A stretch of 64,000 bases of DNA from Betaproteobacteria bacterium (GTDB taxonomy: Bacteria > Pseudomonadota > Gammaproteobacteria > Burkholderiales > JAEUOS01): the NCBI GenBank assembly GCA_028292405.1, contig JAQGMJ010000045.1, positions 167,006-231,005 of the forward strand, in the 5' to 3' direction. Shown piece after piece: positions 54,403 through 62,887 of this stretch; position 1 is the first letter of the stretch, and every line of letters begins with the position of its first letter. Below the pieces are notes generated by a model, which saw only the letters and a program-made list of their open reading frames with translations, made no database searches and was not told the origin of the DNA. The translations under genes and the position numbers were made by a program.

Positions 54403-57400
54403 TCAAACAGGGGCTGCGCCGGCCAGCGCGGCGGCCGGCAGGCTGAAGTGGAAGCTCGCCCCAACGCCTGGACGGCCCTCGGCCCAGACGCGCCCGCCGT
54501 GGCGCTCGATCACCCGCTTGACGATCGCCAGGCCGACCCCAGTACCCTCGAACTCGTCCTGCCGGTGCAGGCGCTGAAACATGCCAAAGAGCTTGTCGGC
54601 GTAGGCCGGGTCGAAGCCGGCGCCGTTGTCGGCCACGGTAAAGCGCATGCCCCCGGCCTCGGGCTGCGCCGCTATCGTCACCTTGCCGCCGCGGCGCTTG
54701 CTGGTGAACTTCACGGCGTTGGCGATCAGGTTGACCCATACCTGGCGCAACATCGCGGCGTCGCCCAGCATGTCGGGCAGCGCGCCGACGGCAAATTCGG
54801 GCCGCAGGCCGCCCGCCGGCACCTGCGTTTCCAGCACCACCGCCTCGACCATCGGCCGGGTGGCCACGCGCTGGCGCGCCGGCTCGCCGCGCGAGAAGCG
54901 CGAAAACTCGAGCAGGCCGTCGATCAGCTCGGCCATGCGCCGCGCGTTCGACGAGATGATGTCGAGGTCGCGGCGCATGCGCTCGTCGAGCCGTTCGCCG
55001 GCATCGACCCGCAGCATGCGCGAAAAGCCGTCGATGGCGCGCAGCGGCGCGCGCAGGTCGTGCGCCACCGTGTAGGAAAACGACTCCATTTCGCGTGTCG
55101 CCGCCGATAGTTCGGCGGTGCGCTCGGCAACGCGCGCCTCCAGGCTTTCGTTCAGGCGCATGATCTCGCGCTCGGTCCATTTGCGCGCGGTGATGTCGTG
55201 CACCTGCGCCTGGATCACCAGGCCGCGATCGCGGCTGACCACCGACGAGCCGACCTCCACGTCCATCCGCGTCTGGTCCAGGCGCACCAGCTGCATTTCG
55301 ACAAAGCCGGCACCCGATGTTCCGGCGCGCATCGCCAGGCGCCGCCCGCGTGCGATCACCTGGAATTCCGGCGCCAGCAGCTGCTCCACCTTCATGCCCA
55401 GCAGCGCCCCGGCATCGGGCGCGCGCATCAGCGCGACCATCGCCGGGTTGACGTATTCGATGACTTCGTCGCGATAGACGAACACGCCCGCCTGCGCGCC
55501 TTCCACCAGGCTGCGGTAGCGCGTCTCGTTCTCGCGCAGCGCGCTCTCCGCCTCGGAGCGCTCGATCACCACCCCGGCCAGGCCGGCGGCCGACAGCGTA
55601 AGCTCGCGGTCGGCCGCCAGCGGCTCGCCGGCGAGGTCGTGATAGACCGCCAGGGTGGCGATCACGCGGCCGCCGGCCCCGTGCACCGGCACCGACCAGC
55701 AGGCCTGGAAGCCGGCCTGCGCGGCCACCGCGCGGTAGGGCACCCAGCGTGGATCGGTCGCGATATCGGCAGTGACGGTCACCTCGTCCCGCAGCGCCGC
55801 CACCGGGCAACAGCCGACGTCGTCGGCCAGCGGCAGCACCCGCGTGGCCTCGCGGAAACTCTCCGGCAGGCTGGGGCCGGCCAGGTGCAGCAGTTCATTC
55901 CCCTTCACCAGATTCAGCGCCGCCACGCCGCGCCGCGCCAGCGCCGCCTCGACCGCGTGGCACAACAGCGTCATCAGCTGTTCCAGCGGCGCGCCGGCGG
56001 CCAGTTGTTCAAACAGCTCCTTCTCCCCGGCGCGCAGCGCGTAGATGCGGTAGCGCTGGGTAATGTCGGCGCCGACGCCGCGATAGCCGGTGAACACGCC
56101 CGCCGCATTGAATACCGGCTCGCCGCTGATCGACCAGTAGGCACGCTCGCCGTCGGCCCCGGCATAGCCGATCACCAGGTCGGCGAATGACTTGCGCTGA
56201 TCGAGGTCGTGGCGATGCGCCTCCCAGGTGAAGCCGACCGGGCGCAGCTCGGGGCGTTCCCAGCGGCGGGTGCCGAGCAGCGCATCGATGCTCAGATGCG
56301 GCAGGTCCTCGCGCCCGGTGACGGCGGCGAAGCGGTATTCGGCGTCGAGTTCCCAGTACCAGTCCGATGACAGCGCGGTCAGGCGGCGAAAACGCTCCTC
56401 GCTCTGCATCAGCGCCTCTTCGGCTTCGACCCGTTCGGAAACGTCCATCGCCATGATGACGATGGAAGGCCGCCCGCCCTCGTCGTCGCGGACCAGCGCG
56501 CCGAACCATTCGCACTGGATGCGCGAGCCGTCGCGCCGCAGGTTGGTCACGCGCCGGCCGGCCGGCGGCTCGACGCCGGACAGGCGCAGGCGCAGGCGTT
56601 GTCCCAGTTCGGCATGGCGCTCGGGCGGCGCGGTCAGATCGAGCAGGCTGCGTCCCAGCGCCTCGGCGGCGGTATAGCCGAAGACCCGCTCCGCCGCCGG
56701 GTTCCAGGTGCCGATGATCCAGTCGGCGTCATGCACGATACACGGCAGCGGCATGGTCTCGATGATCTGGTGCAGCCGCTTGAGCAGCCCGCGCGATTCA
56801 ACCTGCAGGCGCTCGCGCTCGGCCTCCAACGCGCGGCGCTCGCTGATGTCCACCACCGACAGCCGCAGCAGCCCGGCGCCGCCCGGCAGGCGCGCCATCC
56901 GCAGGTCGGCCGGAAACGCGCGCCCATCAGCCGCCACGAACAGCCACTCCACCGCCACTTCGCCGCCCGCCAGCGCCTGCCGCATCAGCGCCAAGCCGTA
57001 TTCGTGGCTGTCTTGTCCGTCCGGCTGCAAGGGCGCGCTGAAGCGGCCCACCGGCGCGGCCAGCAGTTCCTCGCGCGGCATGCCGAACAGGCGCACCGCA
57101 CTGGGATTGGCGTCGAGTACCTTGACGGCCTCGACATCAACCACAAAAATCGCCTCCGGCGCGCTATCGATCAGCGCGCGATTGCGCGCCTCGGACTCAC
57201 GCAAGGCCTGCTCCGCGCGGTAACGCCGCGTGATGTCCGCCCCGGTACCGCGATAACCGCAAAAGCCGCCGGCATCATCAAATATCGGCTCCCCGCGCAG
57301 CGCCATCACCCGGGCCGGACCGCTGTCCATGGTGCGCTCGACCAGAAACGCGGAAAAAGCCTGGTGCGCCTCCAGCTGCGCGCGATGCGCCTCCCAGCTC

Positions 57401-57969
57401 AAGCCCAGCGGCCGCAGCCGCGCATGCTCCCAGGGCCGCGAGCCCAGCAATTCAAGCGCGATCGCACGCGCCTGCTCGCCCGGCTGCACGCCATCGGTCT
57501 CGACAAAACGAAAGTCCGCGTCCAGTTCCCAGAACCAGTCCGAAGTCATCGCCGCAAGGTGGCGAAAGCGCTCGCCGCTGCGCCTGGCCGATTCGCTCTG
57601 CCGCTGCAAGGCCTCGGCCATGCGGTCGAAGTCCCCCGCCAGCGCATCGAGCCCCCCGCTCCCCGCCAGTCGCTGCGTACGAAAAGCGAAATCCCCGGCC
57701 GCCAGCCGCGCCGCCCCTTCGCGCAACTGGCGCAACTGCCGCGTCACCCGGCGCGTCCATACCCACGAAAGCAGCAACACCCCGAGCGCCCCGACCGCAG
57801 CAGCAGCCTGCGTCATCGCCCCCGCAGCCGCCGCCGGATCCAGCACCACGTGCAGGACCAACGCCAGCACCAGCGCAATGCCGGCCAGGGAGAGCAAAAA
57901 CATTAGAAACTCAAAGCGGCGCATAAAAAGAACCGGCGCGGCGCCTTGGCGCACCCGCGTCTCGGTCAT
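54403..57969 (-). CDS. Large PAS/GAF sensor histidine kinase
   Basis: 1188 aa. Two TM segments (about 20-46 and 52-70) with a very short loop, a HAMP-like region (70-125), four PAS modules (about 135-640), a GAF domain (about 650-810; GCCPVAALRDEVTVTADIATDPRW is the usual GAF pattern), another PAS (820-940), HisKA of the phytochrome type (SYTVAHDLRAPLRAIDGF, His970) and HATPase (1060-1180; GTGVGLAIVKRVIERHGG). No bilin-binding Cys/PHY domain is seen, so it is not a phytochrome. Cognate output is probably the Rcp1-like receiver downstream. Confidence 0.88.
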   Translation of the reverse strand: MTETRVRQGAAPVLFMRRFEFLMFLLSLAGIALVLALVLHVVLDPAAAAGAMTQAAAAVGALGVLLLSWVWTRRVTRQLRQLREGAARLAAGDFAFRTQRLAGSGGLDALAGDFDRMAEALQRQSESARRSGERFRHLAAMTSDWFWELDADFRFVETDGVQPGEQARAIALELLGSRPWEHARLRPLGLSWEAHRAQLEAHQAFSAFLVERTMDSGPARVMALRGEPIFDDAGGFCGYRGTGADITRRYRAEQALRESEARNRALIDSAPEAIFVVDVEAVKVLDANPSAVRLFGMPREELLAAPVGRFSAPLQPDGQDSHEYGLALMRQALAGGEVAVEWLFVAADGRAFPADLRMARLPGGAGLLRLSVVDISERRALEAERERLQVESRGLLKRLHQIIETMPLPCIVHDADWIIGTWNPAAERVFGYTAAEALGRSLLDLTAPPERHAELGQRLRLRLSGVEPPAGRRVTNLRRDGSRIQCEWFGALVRDDEGGRPSIVIMAMDVSERVEAEEALMQSEERFRRLTALSSDWYWELDAEYRFAAVTGREDLPHLSIDALLGTRRWERPELRPVGFTWEAHRHDLDQRKSFADLVIGYAGADGERAYWSISGEPVFNAAGVFTGYRGVGADITQRYRIYALRAGEKELFEQLAAGAPLEQLMTLLCHAVEAALARRGVAALNLVKGNELLHLAGPSLPESFREATRVLPLADDVGCCPVAALRDEVTVTADIATDPRWVPYRAVAAQAGFQACWSVPVHGAGGRVIATLAVYHDLAGEPLAADRELTLSAAGLAGVVIERSEAESALRENETRYRSLVEGAQAGVFVYRDEVIEYVNPAMVALMRAPDAGALLGMKVEQLLAPEFQVIARGRRLAMRAGTSGAGFVEMQLVRLDQTRMDVEVGSSVVSRDRGLVIQAQVHDITARKWTEREIMRLNESLEARVAERTAELSAATREMESFSYTVAHDLRAPLRAIDGFSRMLRVDAGERLDERMRRDLDIISSNARRMAELIDGLLEFSRFSRGEPARQRVATRPMVEAVVLETQVPAGGLRPEFAVGALPDMLGDAAMLRQVWVNLIANAVKFTSKRRGGKVTIAAQPEAGGMRFTVADNGAGFDPAYADKLFGMFQRLHRQDEFEGTGVGLAIVKRVIERHGGRVWAEGRPGVGASFHFSLPAAALAGAAPV

Positions 57970-58222
57970 GCGGCCTCCGGGGCGGAATGGTAAGTGCCGG
58001 GCATTCTACGTGATGCCCGTTGCTGGTGCCGGATGCCGTTGCGGGAAGCCGCCAAGTCTGCCTGGCTCGGCGGCCGTCCCTACGGTCTTTAACTTGCTGC
58101 GATGCTCGCCACCGCATGGCCGAAATCCCCTGGGGCAAAAAATAATTGCGAACCTGTCCCCCCTTTATCGCAAGGTAATATGTGCAGCCAAGAAAACGCC
58201 GGCTGAACCAGCAAATCCCAAC

Positions 58223-58960
58223 ATGACGATCAGACAAGAATGGCAAGCATCAATTCTCCGGCGCACGCGCGCGGCGGCGCTGCTCGGCTGCTGCTTGCTG
58301 GCCGGCGTGGCTGGCGAGGCTGCCGCGCAAGTGCCTCCCTCGGCCACCGAGCAGGCGCAATACACCGACCTGATCGCCGCAGCCGCCAATGGTGACGCCG
58401 CCCGCATCAAGGCCCTGCTGGCAGGCGGCGCCCCGGTCGATGCGCGCGACGGCCACGGCCGCACCGCCCTGCACGTCGCCACGCACCTAAAGCGCATCGA
58501 GGCAATGCGCGCCCTGGTGGCCGGCGGCGCCAACCCCAACGCGCTCGAGTCGGGCCGCTACGACATCGTCACCATCGCCGCCGTCGCCGACGACGTTCCC
58601 ACTCTCAAGGAAGCGCTCGCCCTCGGCGGCAACGCCAAGAACATCACCAGCCGCTGGGACGGCACCGCCCTTATCGCCGCCGCCCACCTCGGCCACGCCG
58701 ACGTCGTCAAAACGCTGATTGCCGCCGGCGCCCCGCTCGACCACGTCAACAATCTCGGCTGGACCGCGCTCATAGAATCCATCGTCCTCGGCGACGGCGG
58801 CGCCCGCCACACCGCCACCCTCAAGGCCCTGGTCGATGCCGGCGCCGCAACCCAGTTGGCCGACCGCGACGGCAAGACCCCGCTCGCGCTGGCGCAATCG
58901 CGCGGCTACCGCGAGATGGTGGCGATCCTGGAACGGCCGCGGACGCGCGGTAATTCATAA
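58223..58960 (+). CDS. Exported ankyrin-repeat protein
   Basis: 245 aa. A basic N-terminus and hydrophobic core with AxA site (AALLGCCLLAGVAGEAAAQ) indicate periplasmic export. About five ankyrin repeats follow (DLIAAAANGDAARIKALLAGGAPVD; DGHGRTALHVATHLKRIEAMRALVAGGANPN; RWDGTALIAAAHLGHADVVKTLI...; NLGWTALIESIVLGDGG; DGKTPLALAQSRGYREMVAIL). Such proteins bind other proteins; the partner is unknown. Upstream at 58141-58175 is a segment with GAACCTGTCCCC, resembling a scattered repeat. It marks the start of the foreign-looking island. Confidence 0.85.
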   Translation: MTIRQEWQASILRRTRAAALLGCCLLAGVAGEAAAQVPPSATEQAQYTDLIAAAANGDAARIKALLAGGAPVDARDGHGRTALHVATHLKRIEAMRALVAGGANPNALESGRYDIVTIAAVADDVPTLKEALALGGNAKNITSRWDGTALIAAAHLGHADVVKTLIAAGAPLDHVNNLGWTALIESIVLGDGGARHTATLKALVDAGAATQLADRDGKTPLALAQSRGYREMVAILERPRTRGNS

Positions 58961-59056
58961 GTTTCTGCGCTCGCCGGACCAAAAAATTTAGACGAGAGGC
59001 CCCTTAATTCCTTTCCAAGCGCGTAAGCGACCCAACCCCCAAACAATGAGGACTTT

Positions 59057-59554
59057 ATGGAACAGAATGTCTCTGCCGTGATGCATAGGTTCAGGACGGC
59101 TAGCAGAGAGTTGTTCAATCAATATTTCAGGATCGAAAATCCTTGGAACGGAGCACAAGACGATGCTTGGCTTTTAGTTGAGCGATTTAATGACGTAGAG
59201 AGCGTTCTATTTGGCACGATGGTATTGGGGGCACTAAGCATAAATGGTGTCGAATACGGACGCCCGCAGCCAAATATTTTTGTTATTTCTCAACGTAAAA
59301 CTGAGATGGCAGCACTTGTCAACCGAGACATAGATTCCGGATACTGGGATTTTCCGACTGTGGCTATTCCACCGGAAGCTAATTTGCAGTTCATAGCTTT
59401 TTTTGATTGGGACTCTTTGTCGATCCGTGACAACCGATATGCCCGTGTTCTCATCGTCTCTTGTCCGCCAGTGCCCCAAATTGTTGGAAAGCATGCGCTC
59501 TTGGAAGCTCAGGATATTTCTTGGCAGATTCAAATGGCAAGTGCGACAGATTGA
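59057..59554 (+). CDS. Hypothetical protein in AT-rich island
   Basis: 165 aa, soluble, not recognised. It is rich in aromatic and hydrophobic residues (NQYFRIENPWNGAQDDAWLLVERFNDVESVLFG; LQFIAFFDWDSLSIRDNRYARVLIVS) and looks like a compact alpha/beta domain with acidic surface. GAGGA lies before the ATG. Base and codon use differ sharply from all neighbours: many A/T-ending codons, while the rest of the window is GC-rich. This points to recent acquisition. The size and acidic character would fit an immunity or phage-cargo protein, but nothing proves it. Confidence 0.7.
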   Translation: MEQNVSAVMHRFRTASRELFNQYFRIENPWNGAQDDAWLLVERFNDVESVLFGTMVLGALSINGVEYGRPQPNIFVISQRKTEMAALVNRDIDSGYWDFPTVAIPPEANLQFIAFFDWDSLSIRDNRYARVLIVSCPPVPQIVGKHALLEAQDISWQIQMASATD

Positions 59555-60083
59555 TTAAAAGCATTAAAGGGCCAGGCTGAGCTACCCCGGATTTCGTGGA
59601 CACCCGAATTAAGCATCCATGAAGTCCTGCTCAACCTGCTCGGGGGCGTGAAATCAAAGAGGCCAGGCTCTGAGGTTTCCCCACGAATTTCAGAGTGAGA
59701 GCGAGTATTTTGACGAGACTGCGCACATGGGGATTTCGGCAAAGCCGCCGTACGCTGCCGAGGGAGAAGGTCGAGTAGCTTCCTAAGAGCGAGAAGATAG
59801 TCCTTCCCTGCACCAAAAGCTATTTCATTGAAATCTAAGGAAATTTAGTGGGGAAACTCAGGGCCAGGCTCAAATTTATTTTCGAGCCCATCAACCCAAG
59901 GCCATTTTTGAATAAATTGGCCAGCCTAATTTCCTTATTTTGTTTTGCATCACGCAAATGGATGCAGTGTATCCCTTTGTTTCCCCGCCGCTTTTCGCAT
60001 CTCCCGCTGTCCATAAAATCAACCACACTTAGCGCACCGACTTGCGTATGTTTGTTTCCATAGACCTTTCTATGGAGACCCAC
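59555..60083. other. AT-rich spacer with mobile-element debris
   Basis: 529 bases without a credible gene. It holds an insertion-sequence-like end at 59578-59604, three direct copies of GGCCAGGCT (59570-59578, 59661-59669, 59862-59870) and long AT-rich stretches at 59820-59940. Open frames here have no good start or family similarity. Confidence 0.6.
59578..59604. mobile_element. Possible IS3-family terminal-repeat remnant
   Basis: The segment starting TGAGCTACCCCGGATTTCG and ending GTGGACACC has the layout TGA-C-CCCCGG-TT-GGA-C that I associate with the ends of IS3-family elements. No transposase frame follows on either strand, so only debris would remain. Recognition is from memory of the pattern. 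Confidence 0.3.
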
Positions 60084-61202
60084 ATGAAACCTCTCACGGA
60101 CCGCCAGGAGCGGTTCATCTTCGAATACACCTTCGACCAGAACGCCACCGCCGCTGCCGGCCGCGCCGGCTATTCGGACAAGACCAAGGGCACCCACGCC
60201 GCCCAGATGATGAAGAACCCGCAGATACGCGAGCGTATCGTGGCGGAACTGGGCGACTTGTTCACCCGGCTGAAACTCAATGCCAACGATTTGCTGCGTG
60301 CGCAGATAAATGCTGCGTGCTTCGACCCGGCCAAGCTGTTCGGTGCGGGGCAGAGGGCGATACCACTGGCGGACCTCGACGAACAGACGCGCAGCGGGCT
60401 GACGGTGGCTTATACCCTGAAGGACAACGGACAGCAGACCGTGCGCGTGAAGCAAACGCCGCGGCATATCGCGCTGGCGACGCTGCAGAAGCGGCTGGAC
60501 GCGTATGCGAAGCTGCAGGAGGAGGTTTTTGCGCAAGAGGGGGAGGAGAAAGAGGCGGCGGTGGTTGTTGAGGCCGTAGACAAGCAGATTCTTTGGCCCG
60601 AGGCCACTTCCCCCGGGGCGCGCTCTGCTCAGAATGACAGTGGTGGGGATGCGGCCGGGAGTGCCGAAGGCGTGGCCTCGCTTTCTCCAATGCCGACATC
60701 GTCGTCCCCATCATCGTCCTCGCGCATCACCAAAGTCATCAAGAACTGGCTGAAGCTCGATTTCAAGCTGGCCGAGCCGATGGAGAAGTTGGTACAGGTG
60801 AAGACGGCGATTGCGCGGGCAGTGCAGTCCATCGGGCATAAGCCGGAGGCGGATGTAGCCCTGCTGTGGGGATCACTGGCGGACTTCGCGGCGAGCCAGC
60901 CGGTGGATAAGAAGAATCCGCCGCCGCCCTCGCCCTACGAACCGGGATACGAATTCAAGAAGGACCCGAACGCGATAGACGGGGGCCGATTTACGAAGTG
61001 GATGGAATACTGGACAGAGAAGCGCAACGCGGCGCGGCACCAGGCCGAGAAGGAGGCGGCTCATGCTTCGCCGTCGGCGAACATGCGGGTACGGCCGGGG
61101 ATGGTGGTGCCGGGGCGCATGGAGCCGGGGTATAACCCGCCGTGGCATCGGGACAACCGGCCGCGCGTGGCGATTGGGGCCAATGAAACCTATCTGGGTT
61201 GA
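60084..61202 (+). CDS. Phage terminase small subunit-like protein with extra C-terminal region
   Basis: 372 aa. The N-terminal 150 residues match the terminase small subunit family: LTDRQERFIFEYTFDQNATAAAGRAGYS is the DNA-binding start, then RERIVAELGDLFTRLKLNANDLL and a helical oligomerisation part. After an Asp/Ser-rich linker (about 185-215) comes a C-terminal region (PYEPGYEFKKDPNAIDGGRFTKWMEYWTEKRNAARHQ) that I do not recognise. GGAG 6 bases before ATG 60084. No large terminase, portal or capsid gene is present, so it is a stranded phage gene. Confidence 0.7.
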   Translation: MKPLTDRQERFIFEYTFDQNATAAAGRAGYSDKTKGTHAAQMMKNPQIRERIVAELGDLFTRLKLNANDLLRAQINAACFDPAKLFGAGQRAIPLADLDEQTRSGLTVAYTLKDNGQQTVRVKQTPRHIALATLQKRLDAYAKLQEEVFAQEGEEKEAAVVVEAVDKQILWPEATSPGARSAQNDSGGDAAGSAEGVASLSPMPTSSSPSSSSRITKVIKNWLKLDFKLAEPMEKLVQVKTAIARAVQSIGHKPEADVALLWGSLADFAASQPVDKKNPPPPSPYEPGYEFKKDPNAIDGGRFTKWMEYWTEKRNAARHQAEKEAAHASPSANMRVRPGMVVPGRMEPGYNPPWHRDNRPRVAIGANETYLG

Positions 61203-61267
61203 CTGGGCGGCAAATTGGCGGCGGAATTTATTGAAAATCTACCGTGATTTACCGTTGTGCCCCCGCC

Positions 61268-61981
61268 TTACCAGTCCTTCAGCTTGACGCGAATGCGCGC
61301 CACCGCCTGGCTGTGCAACTGGCAGATGCGCGATTCGGTGACGCCCAGCACGGCGGCGATTTCCTTGAAGTTGAGGTCCTGTTCATAGTACAAGCCCATC
61401 AGCATTTTTTCGCGCTCCGGCAGGCCGTCGATGGCCGCTACCAGGGATTTCTTGAAGCGCGCGTCCTTCAATTGTTCCAGCGGGTCGCTGCCGCTGGTAA
61501 TGGAATTGCGGTCGAGGAAGGGTTCGTTGTCGTCCTCGGCGTCGATCTCGTCGAAGTGCACCAGTTGCGCGCCGCGCGCGTCGGAGAGCATTTCCTGGTA
61601 TTCGGCCAGGGGCACGCCCATTTCCTTGGCGACCTCGGGCTCGACCGGGGGGCGGCCGAGCTTGTGTTCGAGCTTGCCGATGGCCTTTTCGATGTCGCGC
61701 TGCGCCTTGCGCACGCCGCGCGGCATCCAGTCGTTGGCGCGCAGCTCATCGAGCATCGCGCCCTTGATGCGCTGGCTGGCATAGGTTTCGAATTGCGCGC
61801 CGTGCCCTTCCTCGAAGCGCCCGGCCGCGTCCATCAGGCCGATCATGCCGGCCTGGATCAGGTCGTCGGCCTGCACCGAGGCAGGCAGGCGCGCCAGCAG
61901 GTGGTGGGCCATGCGCTTGACCAGGGGGACGAACTGCTCGATTTTTTGGTTGCGTTCGAGAACGCCGGTTGCCGTATACAT
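61268..61981 (-). CDS. fliA: Flagellar sigma factor FliA (sigma-28)
   Basis: 237 aa. Region 2 (LVKRMAHHLLARLPASVQADDLIQAGMIGLMDAAGRFEEGHGAQFETYASQRIKGAMLDELR), region 3 (DWMPRGVRKAQRDIEKAI...LGRPPVEPEVAKEMGV) and region 4 (LPEREKMLMGLYYEQDLNFKEIAAVLGVTESRICQLHSQAVARIR) are all complete. It drives late flagellar genes and is held by FlgM. AGGAG lies before the ATG. Encoded after flhF and flhG on the same strand. Confidence 0.97.
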   Translation of the reverse strand: MYTATGVLERNQKIEQFVPLVKRMAHHLLARLPASVQADDLIQAGMIGLMDAAGRFEEGHGAQFETYASQRIKGAMLDELRANDWMPRGVRKAQRDIEKAIGKLEHKLGRPPVEPEVAKEMGVPLAEYQEMLSDARGAQLVHFDEIDAEDDNEPFLDRNSITSGSDPLEQLKDARFKKSLVAAIDGLPEREKMLMGLYYEQDLNFKEIAAVLGVTESRICQLHSQAVARIRVKLKDW

Positions 61982-62023
61982 GTCGCGCAGGACTCCTACG
62001 ATGGGCGGTGCTTGAGGTATGGA

Positions 62024-62878
62024 TTAATTCGGTTGGGAAGACTGGTCATCGGCCATGCATTCGGCCAGCGGCCAGGTGGCGCTTTCCTGCGCCACCCGCT
62101 GCAGCGCGCGCAGCGCTTCGGGATAAGCCTGCGTGGCCGCCGAACGGCCGAGCGCAACGCCGCTTGCGGCCGGCGGCACATGGCCGGCGTATTCGACCTG
62201 GACGGCGAGAAAGCGCCGCGCCGCCTCGGCGATCTTGGCGCACACCGCGCGCGCGGCGCGCTCGCTGGCGGCGCCGTTGATCAGCACGCGAAAGGCCGGC
62301 TGCACAGCCGCGCCCGCATACGCCTGCTTGATCGCCGCATAGGCGGCCGTGAGGTCGCTGTCGCCGACGCCGGCAACCAGCAAATTGATCGACGAGTTCG
62401 TCGGCACCGGCAGCCACAGGCCGCCGGCGGGCGTGAGGGTGCCGACCAGGTTGAGCACCAGGGTGTCGGCGGGCTCGGCGAGATTGAGAAAGCCCTCGAA
62501 GAATTGACTCCCGGCAGCATCGGCGGCAATCAGCGCCGGCAAGCCGGCAGCAGCGGCGACATAGCGCAGCCCGGGCGCGATGCGCAGGGCAACACCGTCG
62601 AACTCTTGCCGACCTTCGATCAGGGCCAGCAAGTCGTGACGCGGCCTGGCGCCCAGGGCCTGTGCGGCGGCGCCGCTCTCGTCGAGCAGGATCACCTGCC
62701 GCCCGCCAGCGGCCAGTTCACGCGCCAGCAGGGCCGCTGCCGCGCCCTGCGCGGCCGGGTCGCCGGCCGGCAGCACCGGCAGGATGCGCAGGGCACGGCG
62801 CTTGAACAGCGAGCGCAGTCCGGCAGCCTGGTCGCGCGGCGTGGTCATGGTGTGCGGATTGGGAACAACGACGTTCAT
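62024..62878 (-). CDS. flhG: FlhG/FleN-like MinD-family protein lacking the P-loop
   Basis: 284 aa. The N-terminal DQAAGLRSLFKRR matches the FlhG helix that activates the FlhF GTPase. The following strand, where FlhG has KGGVGKT, reads VLPAGDPAAQGAAAALLARE: the Walker A lysines are absent. The rest keeps a MinD-like layout (GGRQVILLDES, FRVLINGA) but without clear switch motifs. It is therefore probably unable to hydrolyse ATP, though it may still act on FlhF. GAGG 7 bases before ATG 62878; lies between flhF and fliA, the standard place for flhG. Confidence 0.75.
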   Translation of the reverse strand: MNVVVPNPHTMTTPRDQAAGLRSLFKRRALRILPVLPAGDPAAQGAAAALLARELAAGGRQVILLDESGAAAQALGARPRHDLLALIEGRQEFDGVALRIAPGLRYVAAAAGLPALIAADAAGSQFFEGFLNLAEPADTLVLNLVGTLTPAGGLWLPVPTNSSINLLVAGVGDSDLTAAYAAIKQAYAGAAVQPAFRVLINGAASERAARAVCAKIAEAARRFLAVQVEYAGHVPPAASGVALGRSAATQAYPEALRALQRVAQESATWPLAECMADDQSSQPN

Positions 62879-62887
62879 TCAGCGGCC

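Noticed and set aside
57970..58222. Possible FliA element upstream of the large PAS/GAF kinase (TAAA-N16-GCCGAGCC, minus strand)
   Set aside because: Spacer is 16 rather than 15 bases and the second half of the -10 does not match.
59835..60536. Open frame on the minus strand over the AT-rich spacer and terminase start
   Set aside because: It lies mainly antisense to the terminase gene, lacks a ribosome site, and its only unusual part is the translated AT-rich spacer.
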